From a virus, in IMG/VR virus record IMGVR_UViG_3300009537_000975, positions 1 to 42,558 of that record: 42,558 nucleotides of DNA. One strand, given 5' to 3'. Below, one piece after another: positions 1 through 7,300 of this stretch (position 1 is the stretch's first letter; every line of letters starts with the position of its first letter). The position numbers and the translations under genes were made by a program. The notes under the pieces are model-generated. The model searched no databases and was not told where the DNA came from. It saw nothing but the letters and a program-made list of their open reading frames with translations.

Positions 1-137
1 TTCCACCATCTGAGCACACCATATGGGTTTGCACTTCCTGCTGTGTGGTGCACATAAATTGTAGTCTTGGACACCGCTTCTCGAATGTATTGACCACTCT
101 CAAGCGGTGTCCATTTGATTTTCTCTAGTATACTCAT
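1..137 (-). CDS. N-acetylmuramoyl-L-alanine amidase (endolysin), N-terminal part, cut by window edge
   Basis: Only the first 45 codons lie in the window; the gene runs off the left end. It starts with ATG at 137, overlapping the TGA of the upstream gene as ATGA. The translation carries IYVHHTAGSANPYGV at about residues 27-41, followed by RWW. This matches the first zinc-ligand segment (hydrophobic-HHTAG) of the amidase_2/PGRP fold, which cleaves the amide between N-acetylmuramic acid and L-alanine in peptidoglycan. The likely role is host lysis or a virion-associated lysin. The family call rests on a single motif because the remaining zinc ligands and the catalytic region are outside the window. 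Confidence 0.75.
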   Translation of the reverse strand, partial: MSILEKIKWTPLESGQYIREAVSKTTIYVHHTAGSANPYGVLRWW

Positions 138-934
138 TCCTCTTCTCTGACCAATACGATGCTGACTCCGCCTCCACGAGGGCCTTGTTTGAACACAGGA
201 ACAAATCCCTCAAGCGATGGATTGGCGGCTATCGCCCTTTTCATCTTGTTTTCTTTCCTTTTCAACCAATTTTCGTATTGAGATTGAGTACGAATGTTGA
301 GCGAGTCTGCTGCACGAGAAACATCAACCCATATCTGTCTCTGTCCATCAATCACTTTATCCTTTTGAAGCATACCCACTTGTCCCTTACCACCGAACAC
401 TTTGCGAATTGCTTTCATTGCTCGCGCTCGCTCCGGACTTGGACCTGACCCCTTGATGCCAGCTGCCTTTCTATCTTCTTCTCCGAACGCGTTCTCATCT
501 ACCGCCGCGGCGAGGATATCATCAACGAGCTGCGCCATCTCCATCCCCTTAATGTTCTTTTCTGAGTAGAATTTTTGAAGCACAGGGATCAACTTAGTTT
601 GCGCTGAACGCAATTTCTTGAGCGGCAGCTTTGCCAGTTTATGAACCAGCTCCATGTGCTCTTCCCTGCCACCTTTCAGCAGGCGGTGAGCAAGCGACAC
701 TCCTATTTTCTTTCCAATTGGATGGTCTGGTGCTGCTTTCCGTGGCGTCTTTTTGCCGGCCTTTTGCGGCTTCACTGCCACTAACTTTCCGTTCACCGAT
801 TTAGCCACCACCTTATTCGTGCTTGGGTCCGCATATCTCCCAAAGCCAATAGACTTGAGTCCACGTTTCTTTGCTTCCTCGCCTGCGGTGGCTTCTAGTA
901 GTAGGTCTGCATAGAAATCAATTAGTTTACGCAT
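134..934 (-). CDS. Lysine-rich probable virion/internal head protein with CTS-like N-terminus
   Basis: A 266-residue basic protein of unknown function. Seen: the N-terminus ends in LLLE at residues 11-14, then comes a module EAKKRGLKSIGFGRYADP (residues 20-37) followed by VVAK and VNGKLV. The same module is in the gene at 2920-4605. The middle is helical and charged. Known: T4 internal head proteins carry a roughly 10-residue capsid-targeting sequence removed by prohead protease gp21 after L/I-x-E. Inferred: this protein is packaged in the prohead and trimmed after E14. It overlaps the next upstream gene by 8 nt and the amidase start by 3 nt. Alternative: a tail or baseplate-associated protein. 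The function is unproven. Confidence 0.6.
   Translation of the reverse strand: MRKLIDFYADLLLEATAGEEAKKRGLKSIGFGRYADPSTNKVVAKSVNGKLVAVKPQKAGKKTPRKAAPDHPIGKKIGVSLAHRLLKGGREEHMELVHKLAKLPLKKLRSAQTKLIPVLQKFYSEKNIKGMEMAQLVDDILAAAVDENAFGEEDRKAAGIKGSGPSPERARAMKAIRKVFGGKGQVGMLQKDKVIDGQRQIWVDVSRAADSLNIRTQSQYENWLKRKENKMKRAIAANPSLEGFVPVFKQGPRGGGVSIVLVREEE
779..877 (-). repeat. Shared module copy 1 (N-terminal domain of the gene at 134-934)
   Basis: Codes for residues 20-52 (EAKKRGLKSIGFGRYADP ... VVAK.VNGKLV). It aligns almost residue for residue with residues 23-56 of the protein at 2920-4605. This is a repeated protein module rather than a nucleotide repeat. A related but weaker stretch occurs inside the middle gene. 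Confidence 0.7.
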
Positions 935-2918
935 TGCCGTGTGCTCCTAGCTTAACAGCACCCATACTGTGATGCGGTGGGTAACGCATTGGGATATAGC
1001 CGCTGCCCTGAGATACTGCTCCCTTTGAAGTCTTCGGATGTACCTTCTGGAACGCCCTTGACTTTGGCGAATAGTCTTTCTTGAGTATGTCGGCCACTGT
1101 TGCTGCTACTGTTCCTGAATTCTCGTTGGAGATGTTGTAGGCTCGTTCCAATCTCTTTTCGATGGCACGTATCGCTACCGCATACGGCTTACCAGCAAAT
1201 GCCCTCTGAGCAAATGCTAGTATCTCTTTCCACCGGCTATCAATGATATCCAACTCTTGTTGAGTTAGTTCACCTCTACCTAAATCAGTTTTGACGGGGT
1301 TAGTAGGAACACGGATGTTACCACCGTGACTCAATGAATGTGGTTCTACTCCTTCATTAGTCCATCGCTTTTGATAAGAGGAACGACTTGTACCTGGCTT
1401 TCTCTTCATGCCGCCAGCTCCACCAACCCACGCACCAACCTTAATTGGCGTAGTCAATAGTTCAACATCCTTAATGGATTGTTTGTTCTGACGAGCCATT
1501 CTGCGGAATCTTACATCCTTCATGAATTCTCGTTCTGCAGCCTGCTGATTCGGTGCATTGACGATTGAGGAATATGACCAACCGTTGCCAACCGCGTTGA
1601 CTTCAAAGTTCTTGGTGCCGGCTTCGTTGAGTCGTTCCGCCAAATCAATGTCGGAACTTCCACATTTAGGACACTTAGCATTCCAGGAACCAGATGACTT
1701 GAATTTCTTACCACACTCTTGACATTGGACGCTAAGTTTTTCGGCTTCAATCACTACTGACTCATTGGCGTACTCAATAGCAACCCAACCTAACGGCGTC
1801 TGCGCAACATAATAGCCTTTCTTTCCAAATCCCATTCGCTTGGCTTCACCGTGTGCTTGAGATTCTTTTTCGTGGTAGTCAGTTTGACGAGCTCCATAGG
1901 GTGTTTTTTCTGCTTCCGTTACAACAGATTCGTTCCAGCGGGAAGCCATATCTTTGAAATTTCGTTTCGCTTGTCCTATATCTGGTAGCGTCCAAGTTTC
2001 ACTTTGGGGTGGGCTAAACTTACGACCAAGTGTATCGCGAACCCACCATACTTGTATTTTATTCCCGTATCGGTAGATTACTCCGTCCTTGACTTCTTTC
2101 TTTTCATCAGCAACTTTGCGAATGTCACTGCTTGACTTATGAATTCCATTGCGAGGAGCTGCTTCACCTACCATGTTCCTAACAATTTCGCCCATTGCCA
2201 TCTTCTTACCTTGACGGCGCACTTTCTTTCTTGGTGCTCTACGCATGTCACGACCTGTGTTACTGGTTTTCTTTGTCTTTCCCCACTCTGTGCTGCCTGA
2301 GGTTTTCTTGAGTCCATCCTCTTTAAGTCCGTGAGTCTTGAGGAAATTGCTAGCTTCGTCTGGCGTCATACCGCCCGACACGCCAGCCATTGCTGGATTC
2401 ATCTTGAGTGTGTCACGTGCAACCTTGACACGATTGCGAAATGCTGGGTCTGACTTCATGCGATGTGCAGCACTAGTTCTTGCCACTCTTTGTCCCCGAC
2501 TTTCACCAACTTCGCCTCGACGTTCTGGATTCTCTTCACCTTCCTTTCCCTTTTCTTCCTCTGATTCCGGCTCCTCAGGCTCCGGCGGTTCTTGATCTTG
2601 ACCGAATGCAGCGACTACTTTCTTTCCAAGAGGCGACTTTGCCTGTAAGAACATCGGCATACTGATCTGCTCTATGTCCTTTTCGTATTCATCCTCTTTC
2701 TTGTTTGGTTCCGGGCCGACTTGTGGTTGTGCTGCAGCACCAGCACCAACACTACCCCCTCCCATCCCTGTGTCTTGGAATGGAGAGCGTGGTTGTTGTT
2801 GCTGTTGCTGACTTACTTCACCATCTCTTGCCACCGCGGAGTCGGTCTTTTTCTTGTCGCCGGGACCCTTGGTCTGTTCGTCAAGAATGTTTTGGACTAT
2901 CTCTTTATATTTGGTCAT
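927..2918 (-). CDS. Large modular, charged protein with zinc ribbon; probable virion/internal protein
   Basis: 663 residues, not recognised as a known enzyme. The N-terminus MTKYKEIVQNILDE ends in L-D-E at residues 12-14, the same position as the L-x-E of its downstream neighbour. Residues 20-240 are low complexity: a Gln run near 37-42, Gly/Ala-rich and Glu/Pro-rich tracts, then strongly basic. Two nearly identical decapeptides, NESVVTEAEK (329-338) and NESVVIEAEK (385-394), separate small segments. A zinc ribbon follows, with C399-x2-C402 and C416-x2-C419. Residues 356-370 (EAKRMGFGKKGYYV) weakly resemble the module shared by the flanking genes. It reads like several short domains strung together by protease-like linkers. 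Overlap and spacing place it in one transcription unit with both neighbours. Confidence 0.6.
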   Translation of the reverse strand: MTKYKEIVQNILDEQTKGPGDKKKTDSAVARDGEVSQQQQQQPRSPFQDTGMGGGSVGAGAAAQPQVGPEPNKKEDEYEKDIEQISMPMFLQAKSPLGKKVVAAFGQDQEPPEPEEPESEEEKGKEGEENPERRGEVGESRGQRVARTSAAHRMKSDPAFRNRVKVARDTLKMNPAMAGVSGGMTPDEASNFLKTHGLKEDGLKKTSGSTEWGKTKKTSNTGRDMRRAPRKKVRRQGKKMAMGEIVRNMVGEAAPRNGIHKSSSDIRKVADEKKEVKDGVIYRYGNKIQVWWVRDTLGRKFSPPQSETWTLPDIGQAKRNFKDMASRWNESVVTEAEKTPYGARQTDYHEKESQAHGEAKRMGFGKKGYYVAQTPLGWVAIEYANESVVIEAEKLSVQCQECGKKFKSSGSWNAKCPKCGSSDIDLAERLNEAGTKNFEVNAVGNGWSYSSIVNAPNQQAAEREFMKDVRFRRMARQNKQSIKDVELLTTPIKVGAWVGGAGGMKRKPGTSRSSYQKRWTNEGVEPHSLSHGGNIRVPTNPVKTDLGRGELTQQELDIIDSRWKEILAFAQRAFAGKPYAVAIRAIEKRLERAYNISNENSGTVAATVADILKKDYSPKSRAFQKVHPKTSKGAVSQGSGYIPMRYPPHHSMGAVKLGAHGNA

Positions 2919-2919
2919 T

Positions 2920-4605
2920 CTATGCTCCGTATACAGCTTTATTAGCTTCCTTCAATTCCTTGGCAAATCTGTTGTCAAGAGTCATTTCAAACTTGATTGA
3001 TCCACCATATCCTACACCATCTTCACGAATATTGATTTCCGCAATGGGAATAAACTTCTTTGGGCCTGCTTGGTATGCAATAAATGGAGGCGGGCCCTTT
3101 CGAGAAACCAACCTTTCTTTAATGATTTCAAAATCTCTAGTTCCAAATAGTTGCTCCACAACTTTCGGGTCCATAGAATACGGACCAATTGCCATGGATT
3201 CTTCGCCCTCTGCTACTGCCTTCAAAGGAAACTCATTGCGGATTTCATCTAACATTCCTTTTTGTAGACGCCTATTTTTGGAAATCGCAATTACAGCATT
3301 TTCTGCATACTTTCTGTGTGCAGAATTGCTGGCCCCCAACAGCTTCTTTGCGGTTGGGTCACCCGCCCTCGCCAAATCCACCACTGCCTTAAGCATAACC
3401 TTGCGTGCAGCTCTGTTTGGCCTTTTCATCTGAGCTAGCTTCGATACGTCAGTAATTTTCTTGCGGCGCATCGTCTTTGCTAACTCTGAGTTAGGATTCT
3501 TTTTAATGTAATTTTGAATCTTTCTCAGTTTGGATGCCGTAAATTTTTGAAGAGCTTGAGTCTGTTTTTTGCTGTACACTCGCGGATCTATTTGTGCTGG
3601 AAGATTTGGATCCCACTCTATAAACTTTCCTGTTCCACTGTTGAGAAAATTAACGTGCACATCTTTCTTCAAAGACACTTCATCAAGAATTTCTCCCTTT
3701 GACGTTCTGACTTTGAAATATACGTCAGTGCTGAAACCTTTGTTGTCGTGATAATTTTGAAGACCCAGAGCTTCAACCTCACCCTCTGTATCCCAGGCAG
3801 CATTGACAACCTCGGCTTCTGGGCCATATTGGCGTCTTAATCTATTCAAAATGGCCCTTCTGTTATTCCTAGCTGACTTTATCCAAGATATATCTACGAT
3901 AGATTTACCTTTTGGATTTTGTTTCTTGTTTTGCTTGACGTGTTCGATTAGTTCATCGTAAAATCTTTCTGCAGCGGCATCGTCCATAGTAACGCCCATC
4001 ATCGTCATCATTTCACCAGCTTGTGCAGAAATCCGACCTTGGCCGCCTGGAATGTCGGAAAAATATGACCATCTGGCGGTCCTGGAACTGGCCTCGGAGT
4101 TGAGCATGCGTTCCAGCACATCTACATACCGTGGAGCGAACTTGCCACTTTTATATTTTCTTCCGAGTTTTTTATAATCGTTTGTCAACCAATTACCTTT
4201 GTTTTTGACCGCAAACTCTTTATTGCTAGGCTTAAGGGAGGCGAGAAAAGTTTTCGTCTTAGAAGTGTCAACACTTCTCAATGTCTTATCTTTTCCACCG
4301 ATTATTCTTTGTCCCTTTACATCTGTTTCATGTGGTTCTGGCTTGGTGTCTAATTTTGTGGCAGGAGTTTGTGGCTCTTTTTTTGCAGGCGATGGAGGCC
4401 GCTTTACGGATGGGTGTTTTGCTCCTTGAGGAGTCATAACCAATTGGCCATTGACGGTTTTTGCTACAACTGTCTGAGGATCGGCAGGATCTACATAACG
4501 ACCGTATCCGATCCCTTTTAATCCACGTCTTTTCGCCTCGTCAGATGCTTTGGATTCGCGGAGATATACTAAAAAATCATCTCCGATTACGTCCCAATGA
4601 ACCAT
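2920..4605 (-). CDS. Lysine-rich probable internal head protein with possible nuclease-like core
   Basis: 561 residues. I start it at ATG 4605, which has GGGGAA upstream, rather than at an upstream TTG (4626). The N-terminus contains YLRE at residues 14-17 (L-x-E), followed by the shared module EAKRRGLKGIGYGRYVDP (23-40) with VVAK and VNGQLV. In the central region, a segment with FSTDVYFKV, then ILDEVSLKK and NFLNSG, looks like the D...(E/S)xK arrangement of PD-(D/E)xK-like folds; this is only a resemblance. The rest is basic and helical. The stop is TAG at 2920-2922. It lies directly downstream of the holin candidate and just upstream of the zinc-ribbon modular protein. Role inferred: a packaged, possibly injected, DNA-binding protein. 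Confidence 0.6.
   Translation of the reverse strand: MVHWDVIGDDFLVYLRESKASDEAKRRGLKGIGYGRYVDPADPQTVVAKTVNGQLVMTPQGAKHPSVKRPPSPAKKEPQTPATKLDTKPEPHETDVKGQRIIGGKDKTLRSVDTSKTKTFLASLKPSNKEFAVKNKGNWLTNDYKKLGRKYKSGKFAPRYVDVLERMLNSEASSRTARWSYFSDIPGGQGRISAQAGEMMTMMGVTMDDAAAERFYDELIEHVKQNKKQNPKGKSIVDISWIKSARNNRRAILNRLRRQYGPEAEVVNAAWDTEGEVEALGLQNYHDNKGFSTDVYFKVRTSKGEILDEVSLKKDVHVNFLNSGTGKFIEWDPNLPAQIDPRVYSKKQTQALQKFTASKLRKIQNYIKKNPNSELAKTMRRKKITDVSKLAQMKRPNRAARKVMLKAVVDLARAGDPTAKKLLGASNSAHRKYAENAVIAISKNRRLQKGMLDEIRNEFPLKAVAEGEESMAIGPYSMDPKVVEQLFGTRDFEIIKERLVSRKGPPPFIAYQAGPKKFIPIAEINIREDGVGYGGSIKFEMTLDNRFAKELKEANKAVYGA
4438..4539 (-). repeat. Shared module copy 2 (N-terminal domain of the gene at 2920-4605)
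   Basis: Codes for EAKRRGLKGIGYGRYVDP ... VVAK.VNGQLV, residues 23-56, directly after the L-R-E site. The pairing of a cleavable-looking leader and this module in two genes of one cluster suggests a common targeting or DNA-binding unit. Confidence 0.7.
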
Positions 4606-4712
4606 GCTGTTCCCCAAGGGGCACAACTACGCCCCAAGCCATAAGTTTACCACAGATATAAATAGTGGTTAAGTCTTACAAAACCTTAGGGCGTAGGAAT
4701 CTATGTAACTAT
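4606..4712. promoter_or_regulatory. Intergenic gap with candidate promoter element A (4651-4669)
   Basis: This is a 107-nt gap between two minus-strand genes. On the minus strand it contains ACCACTATTTATATCTGTG (4669-4651), which nearly repeats an element upstream of the holin candidate (5041-5022). The outer ACCAC and a downstream GTGGT can also pair as a short dyad. A second small inverted repeat, GGGGC/GCCCC with an 8-nt loop, lies near 4619-4636, just before the ribosome binding site. The position, 46 nt upstream of the start at 4605, fits a promoter or operator, but no phage sigma consensus is proven here. Confidence 0.35.
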
Positions 4713-5000
4713 CTACTTGACTTTCGGAAGTATATTATACGCACCGAAGGCCAGACCAGCGGTAATCGCCGTGTTTATCATGTCTGCCTGCCACGCCAAA
4801 GCGTCCACAGGTAGTGCAAGTCCCAATAGTCCGTTAAGCTTGGTAACTCCAAACGCAATGACAAGTACGATTGCCTGTTTTGCCGCTTTCGGTAGGCCAT
4901 CTACCCAAGTTGAAGCCTTGCGTAGAACCGTCACTGCAAGAGTGGTTACGAAACCAGACGCAACGACTATAAGGCCTGATAAAAGTTCAGCAAATTCCAT
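4713..5000 (-). CDS. Small membrane protein, holin candidate
   Basis: A 95-residue hydrophobic protein. Three membrane-spanning stretches can be read: about residues 5-25, 41-62 and 74-91. They are separated by short charged loops (RKAST...KAAK near 28-41), and the tail ends in KVK. Length and topology fit a class I-like phage holin, which would form inner-membrane lesions to release endolysin. An endolysin amidase gene lies at the other end of the same cluster. ATG at 5000 has GGAG 9 nt upstream. The stop is TAG. Alternatives: another small phage membrane protein such as a superinfection-exclusion or lysis-timing factor. There is no sequence signature that settles this. Confidence 0.5.
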   Translation of the reverse strand: MEFAELLSGLIVVASGFVTTLAVTVLRKASTWVDGLPKAAKQAIVLVIAFGVTKLNGLLGLALPVDALAWQADMINTAITAGLAFGAYNILPKVK

Positions 5001-5021
5001 ATGTTAGTCTCCGTTAAAGTT

Positions 5022-5041
5022 CACAGATACAAAAAAGTGGT
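5022..5041 (-). promoter_or_regulatory. Candidate promoter/operator element B upstream of the holin candidate
   Basis: On the minus strand the sequence ACCACTTTTTTGTATCTGTG lies 22 nt before the start at 5000. It matches element A (ACCACTATTTATATCTGTG) apart from a 1-nt length difference and a few bases in the A/T core. The repetition, orientation and position just ahead of two adjacent late-type genes suggest a shared transcription signal. Nearby dyads, AAGTG-gt-CACTT (5035-5046) and CTCCGT/ACGGAG (5010-5015 and 5060-5065), may add operator character. Confidence 0.4.
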
Positions 5042-5076
5042 CACTTCCGACCAAAATAGACGGAGTAACCACAGTA

Positions 5077-5112
5077 ATAAGTAGCCTGCTGCACACTATT
5101 ACGGCTACTTAT
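5077..5112 (+). promoter_or_regulatory. Perfect 10-bp inverted repeat in the divergent intergenic region
   Basis: ATAAGTAGCC (5077-5086) and GGCTACTTAT (5103-5112) are perfect reverse complements around a 16-nt loop. The hairpin ends 23 nt before the ATG of the only plus-strand gene and lies in the 135-nt gap between divergent genes. No T-run follows on either strand, so it is unlikely to be an intrinsic terminator. It could be a regulator-binding dyad or a 5' leader structure. Just after it, TATTTATA (5119-5126) precedes the GGGG ribosome-binding stretch. Confidence 0.5.
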
Positions 5113-5135
5113 AGAATGTATTTATAGGGGAACCC

Positions 5136-6131
5136 ATGGCAGATATTGATGTTAGACCAATTGCGGATAACGAACTTCCACAGATAAAAGATTGGATTCT
5201 CAACCAACATTATATCAAAAGGTGGCCCACGGCCGTGCGACATAAGATGGGAGTTTATCTCAATGGGAAACTAGTCGGTACTCTACTTTATGGACTTCCT
5301 CTTTACCCCAAGTCGGGCACATCTCTTTTCCGTGACGAAAACAATCAACCCATGATGCAGAACAACCAAGTTCTAGAACTGCTTCGTGCGTTCACAACAG
5401 ATGAGGCAAAGGGAGCCGTTGACAATCTTGGTAGCATGGTAGTCGCCAAAGGAAATGAGTACATCAGCAAACACGGACGAACTAAAGATGGTAAGCCCAT
5501 TCATGCCATTTTGAGTTACGCTGACCCTGAAGCTGGCCATAAGGGAGGTGTCTACAAGGCCACTAACGCAGCGTACCTTGGCCCACAAGCAGGCGGGAAG
5601 GTGCTTGTCATCCGTGATCCCAAAACCGGCAAGGCTATTGAAGCTCATAGTATGTCAGTCAAGAATGCCTACGGGACTGTCTCTCTTGAGAAGCTTCAGC
5701 AGAATCCCAAGTTGAGAGGGGCGAAGTTAGATTGGCGCCGCACAGAGGGTAAGCACAAATATATCTGGGCGATGGGTAAGGATCAAAAGGAACGAGATAA
5801 GCTAATGGCCCACTTGGTTCCTCAAATGTATTCATATCCAGATCCAGAACGGCCTTCTAAGCCTATTCCCAACGAGGCGAAGAAAAGGTTTCAGAAGCGA
5901 CAACAACAAACTCAACAGCAAAAGAAAGGAAAAGCTCTTGAGTCCAAGCGCGGAGTTATCAAGAAACTGCTTCAAACCAAAATCAAAAATCCAGAAACAG
6001 GCAACCAGATTCTAGTGGCTACCGCTCTCAGATATGATAAGAGCCATCCTGCAAATAGGACGGCTCGTCACATAGTAAATGCCTATTCTCAAAAGCATGG
6101 CATTAAGGTGGCCCCATCTAAATTAGTTTAG
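5136..6131 (+). CDS. Mom-like acyltransferase-fold protein with C-terminal virion-type module
   Basis: 331 residues, and the only plus-strand gene. The first 190 residues follow the Mom/GNAT-like pattern: NQHYIKRWP (23-31), GKLVGTLLYG, a charged strand with NLGSMVV (97-103), then SYADP (127-131) and GHKGGVYKATNAAYLG (134-149). Phage Mu Mom uses this fold to make N6-(methylcarbamoyl)adenine in phage DNA, which protects against restriction. After a Gln/Lys-rich linker (about 235-270) comes a separate segment with TKIKNPETGNQ, RYDKSHPANRTA and a helical tail. I read this as an independent domain, possibly for virion or DNA association (inference). ATG at 5136 has AGGGGAA 4-5 nt upstream. It converges on the dNMP kinase gene 9 nt away. 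Two further Mom/DruA-like genes lie at 34246-35690. Confidence 0.7.
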   Translation: MADIDVRPIADNELPQIKDWILNQHYIKRWPTAVRHKMGVYLNGKLVGTLLYGLPLYPKSGTSLFRDENNQPMMQNNQVLELLRAFTTDEAKGAVDNLGSMVVAKGNEYISKHGRTKDGKPIHAILSYADPEAGHKGGVYKATNAAYLGPQAGGKVLVIRDPKTGKAIEAHSMSVKNAYGTVSLEKLQQNPKLRGAKLDWRRTEGKHKYIWAMGKDQKERDKLMAHLVPQMYSYPDPERPSKPIPNEAKKRFQKRQQQTQQQKKGKALESKRGVIKKLLQTKIKNPETGNQILVATALRYDKSHPANRTARHIVNAYSQKHGIKVAPSKLV

Positions 6132-6140
6132 TGCATATCC

Positions 6141-6716
6141 TTAGCTATCTTCGTCTGAATATTCCCACCCAATCCTTTGAAAAATCTCATGTAGTTGTAG
6201 ATCTAAATCTGGATCGCCTTCGTCATTGAATAGTATGTCGTCAAATACTTCATCTTCCATCTCTAACATCTCTGCTTCTGACAGATGTGCTCTCTGCGTT
6301 GCGTCAAGCGTTGTGCAGCCTGAGCGGTGCGGCGCCTTGATGCGAAGAACGTAACCAGCCAAGTCCTCCTGGATGAAACCTATCTCGCTCCAGAAACGAA
6401 CATCAGGAATGCAAAATCTAGTCACTCCCCAGTGATACTCGAAAATATCCATCCATGCCTTGAGCGTATCACACCATACCCCATCACCGTAAACTACTCT
6501 ACCAAGTTCCGTTCCCACCATCTGTAGCATCGTCCGTATATGTGGAGGCTTCGTGATAAACGCCTCTTCGAATGTCAATGCTCCCTTGCCAATGAGATCG
6601 GCTTTGAAATGCCAAGCTAGTGATACTTGAAAGAATCCCTGAGGCTTCAAGTAGTTGAGGTATACAAAATCTTTTCCCGAACCGGCAAACCCACTTAGTC
6701 CAATTACTTCAGCCAT
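6141..6716 (-). CDS. Deoxynucleoside monophosphate kinase (T4 gp1-like)
   Basis: 191 residues; T4 gp1 is about 240. The P-loop is GFAGSGKD at residues 9-16. It is followed by the typical dNMP-kinase segment MLQMVGTELGRVVYGDGVW (about 63-81), then CIPDVRF and VLRIKAP, which fit the substrate lid and dNMP-binding parts. The predicted reaction is phosphorylation of dNMPs, possibly including a modified dCMP, to dNDPs for phage DNA synthesis. The acidic tail EYSDEDS is distinctive. ATG 6716 has AAGGAG 6 nt upstream and overlaps the upstream protease-like gene by 13 nt. Confidence is good for a P-loop nucleotide kinase and somewhat lower for the exact substrate. Confidence 0.82.
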   Translation of the reverse strand: MAEVIGLSGFAGSGKDFVYLNYLKPQGFFQVSLAWHFKADLIGKGALTFEEAFITKPPHIRTMLQMVGTELGRVVYGDGVWCDTLKAWMDIFEYHWGVTRFCIPDVRFWSEIGFIQEDLAGYVLRIKAPHRSGCTTLDATQRAHLSEAEMLEMEDEVFDDILFNDEGDPDLDLQLHEIFQRIGWEYSDEDS

Positions 6717-7300
6717 CCTGAATCTCCTTCTGTTGTAACGAATGCGTGTGGTGGAACCACCATTGGAGAGAATTCCGCCGCTGCATCCAATGCTGTTTTG
6801 ATTCTGGTTTTAGCGGACTTGATTTTACCTTTAGTAGAAAAGAGACTACCAAGAGCGTACTCTTCTCCAGCGCCTGTTGCGTGTTCTTCGTTCTTCCAAC
6901 CAATAACTGCGAAATCTTCTTGGAGAGTGAACAAAGAGCCCCTGAAACCGATTAGGAACACACCTGCGAATTGCTCCTCTTGTTCGTGATATAGCTGAGT
7001 GAGTCCGCGTTCTTTGAACAACGACCTACAGGACTCTGCAAAAACTTCAACCATCCACGCATTGATATTCATATCAGGATCAAACTTAGGAATCTGCAAT
7101 GAATACTTCAAGAGCTGCAACATTCTAAAGCTTCCACACCCACCCATCACCAAATACTCTGTTCCTTCTCCGGCACACTCTACCTCAGACATAAACACTT
7201 TCGGGTCAGATACTCTTTGGTAGTGATACTCCGATCCGCCGAACGAATCACCTCCAATGATAATCTTCTCTCCCTCTTTTATTCCCACTATACACGTCAT
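6704..7300 (-). CDS. Proteasome beta/HslV-like N-terminal-threonine hydrolase
   Basis: 198 residues starting MTCIVGIKEGEKIIIGGDS. ATG 7300 is chosen because it has AGGAG 7 nt upstream and overlaps the upstream stop as ATGA. Removing Met exposes Thr1. Counting from it, Asp falls at 17 (GGDS) and Lys at 33 (SDPKVF), exactly the catalytic T1/D17/K33 spacing of 20S proteasome beta subunits and HslV. Later, TGAGEEYALGSLFS fits the conserved GSG-YA-L segment of the family. Known members form rings that degrade unfolded proteins with an ATPase partner such as HslU. No such unfoldase is seen in this window. Inferred roles: cleaving host or phage proteins, or acting with a host ATPase. It sits between the dNMP kinase and a small unknown gene. 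Confidence 0.85.
   Translation of the reverse strand: MTCIVGIKEGEKIIIGGDSFGGSEYHYQRVSDPKVFMSEVECAGEGTEYLVMGGCGSFRMLQLLKYSLQIPKFDPDMNINAWMVEVFAESCRSLFKERGLTQLYHEQEEQFAGVFLIGFRGSLFTLQEDFAVIGWKNEEHATGAGEEYALGSLFSTKGKIKSAKTRIKTALDAAAEFSPMVVPPHAFVTTEGDSGWLK

Noticed and set aside
2705-3433. A 242-codon plus-strand open frame opposite two virion-type genes
   Set aside because: It reads across the junction of two well-supported minus-strand genes, has hydrophobic low-complexity translation and no ribosome site. The minus frames have coherent motifs.
4657-4664. TATAAATA, the T4 late promoter consensus, on the plus strand
   Set aside because: It points away from the nearby minus-strand genes and lies about 480 nt before the only plus gene, across the holin candidate. 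The opposite-strand element A is more plausible.
4717-5007. A 96-codon plus-strand frame exactly opposite the holin candidate
   Set aside because: Mirror frame of a hydrophobic gene; no ribosome site and no family pattern.
6041-6066. Hairpin GAGCCATCCT/AGGACGGCTC near the end of the plus-strand gene, as a terminator
   Set aside because: It is inside the coding sequence, has one mismatch and is not followed by a T-run on either strand.
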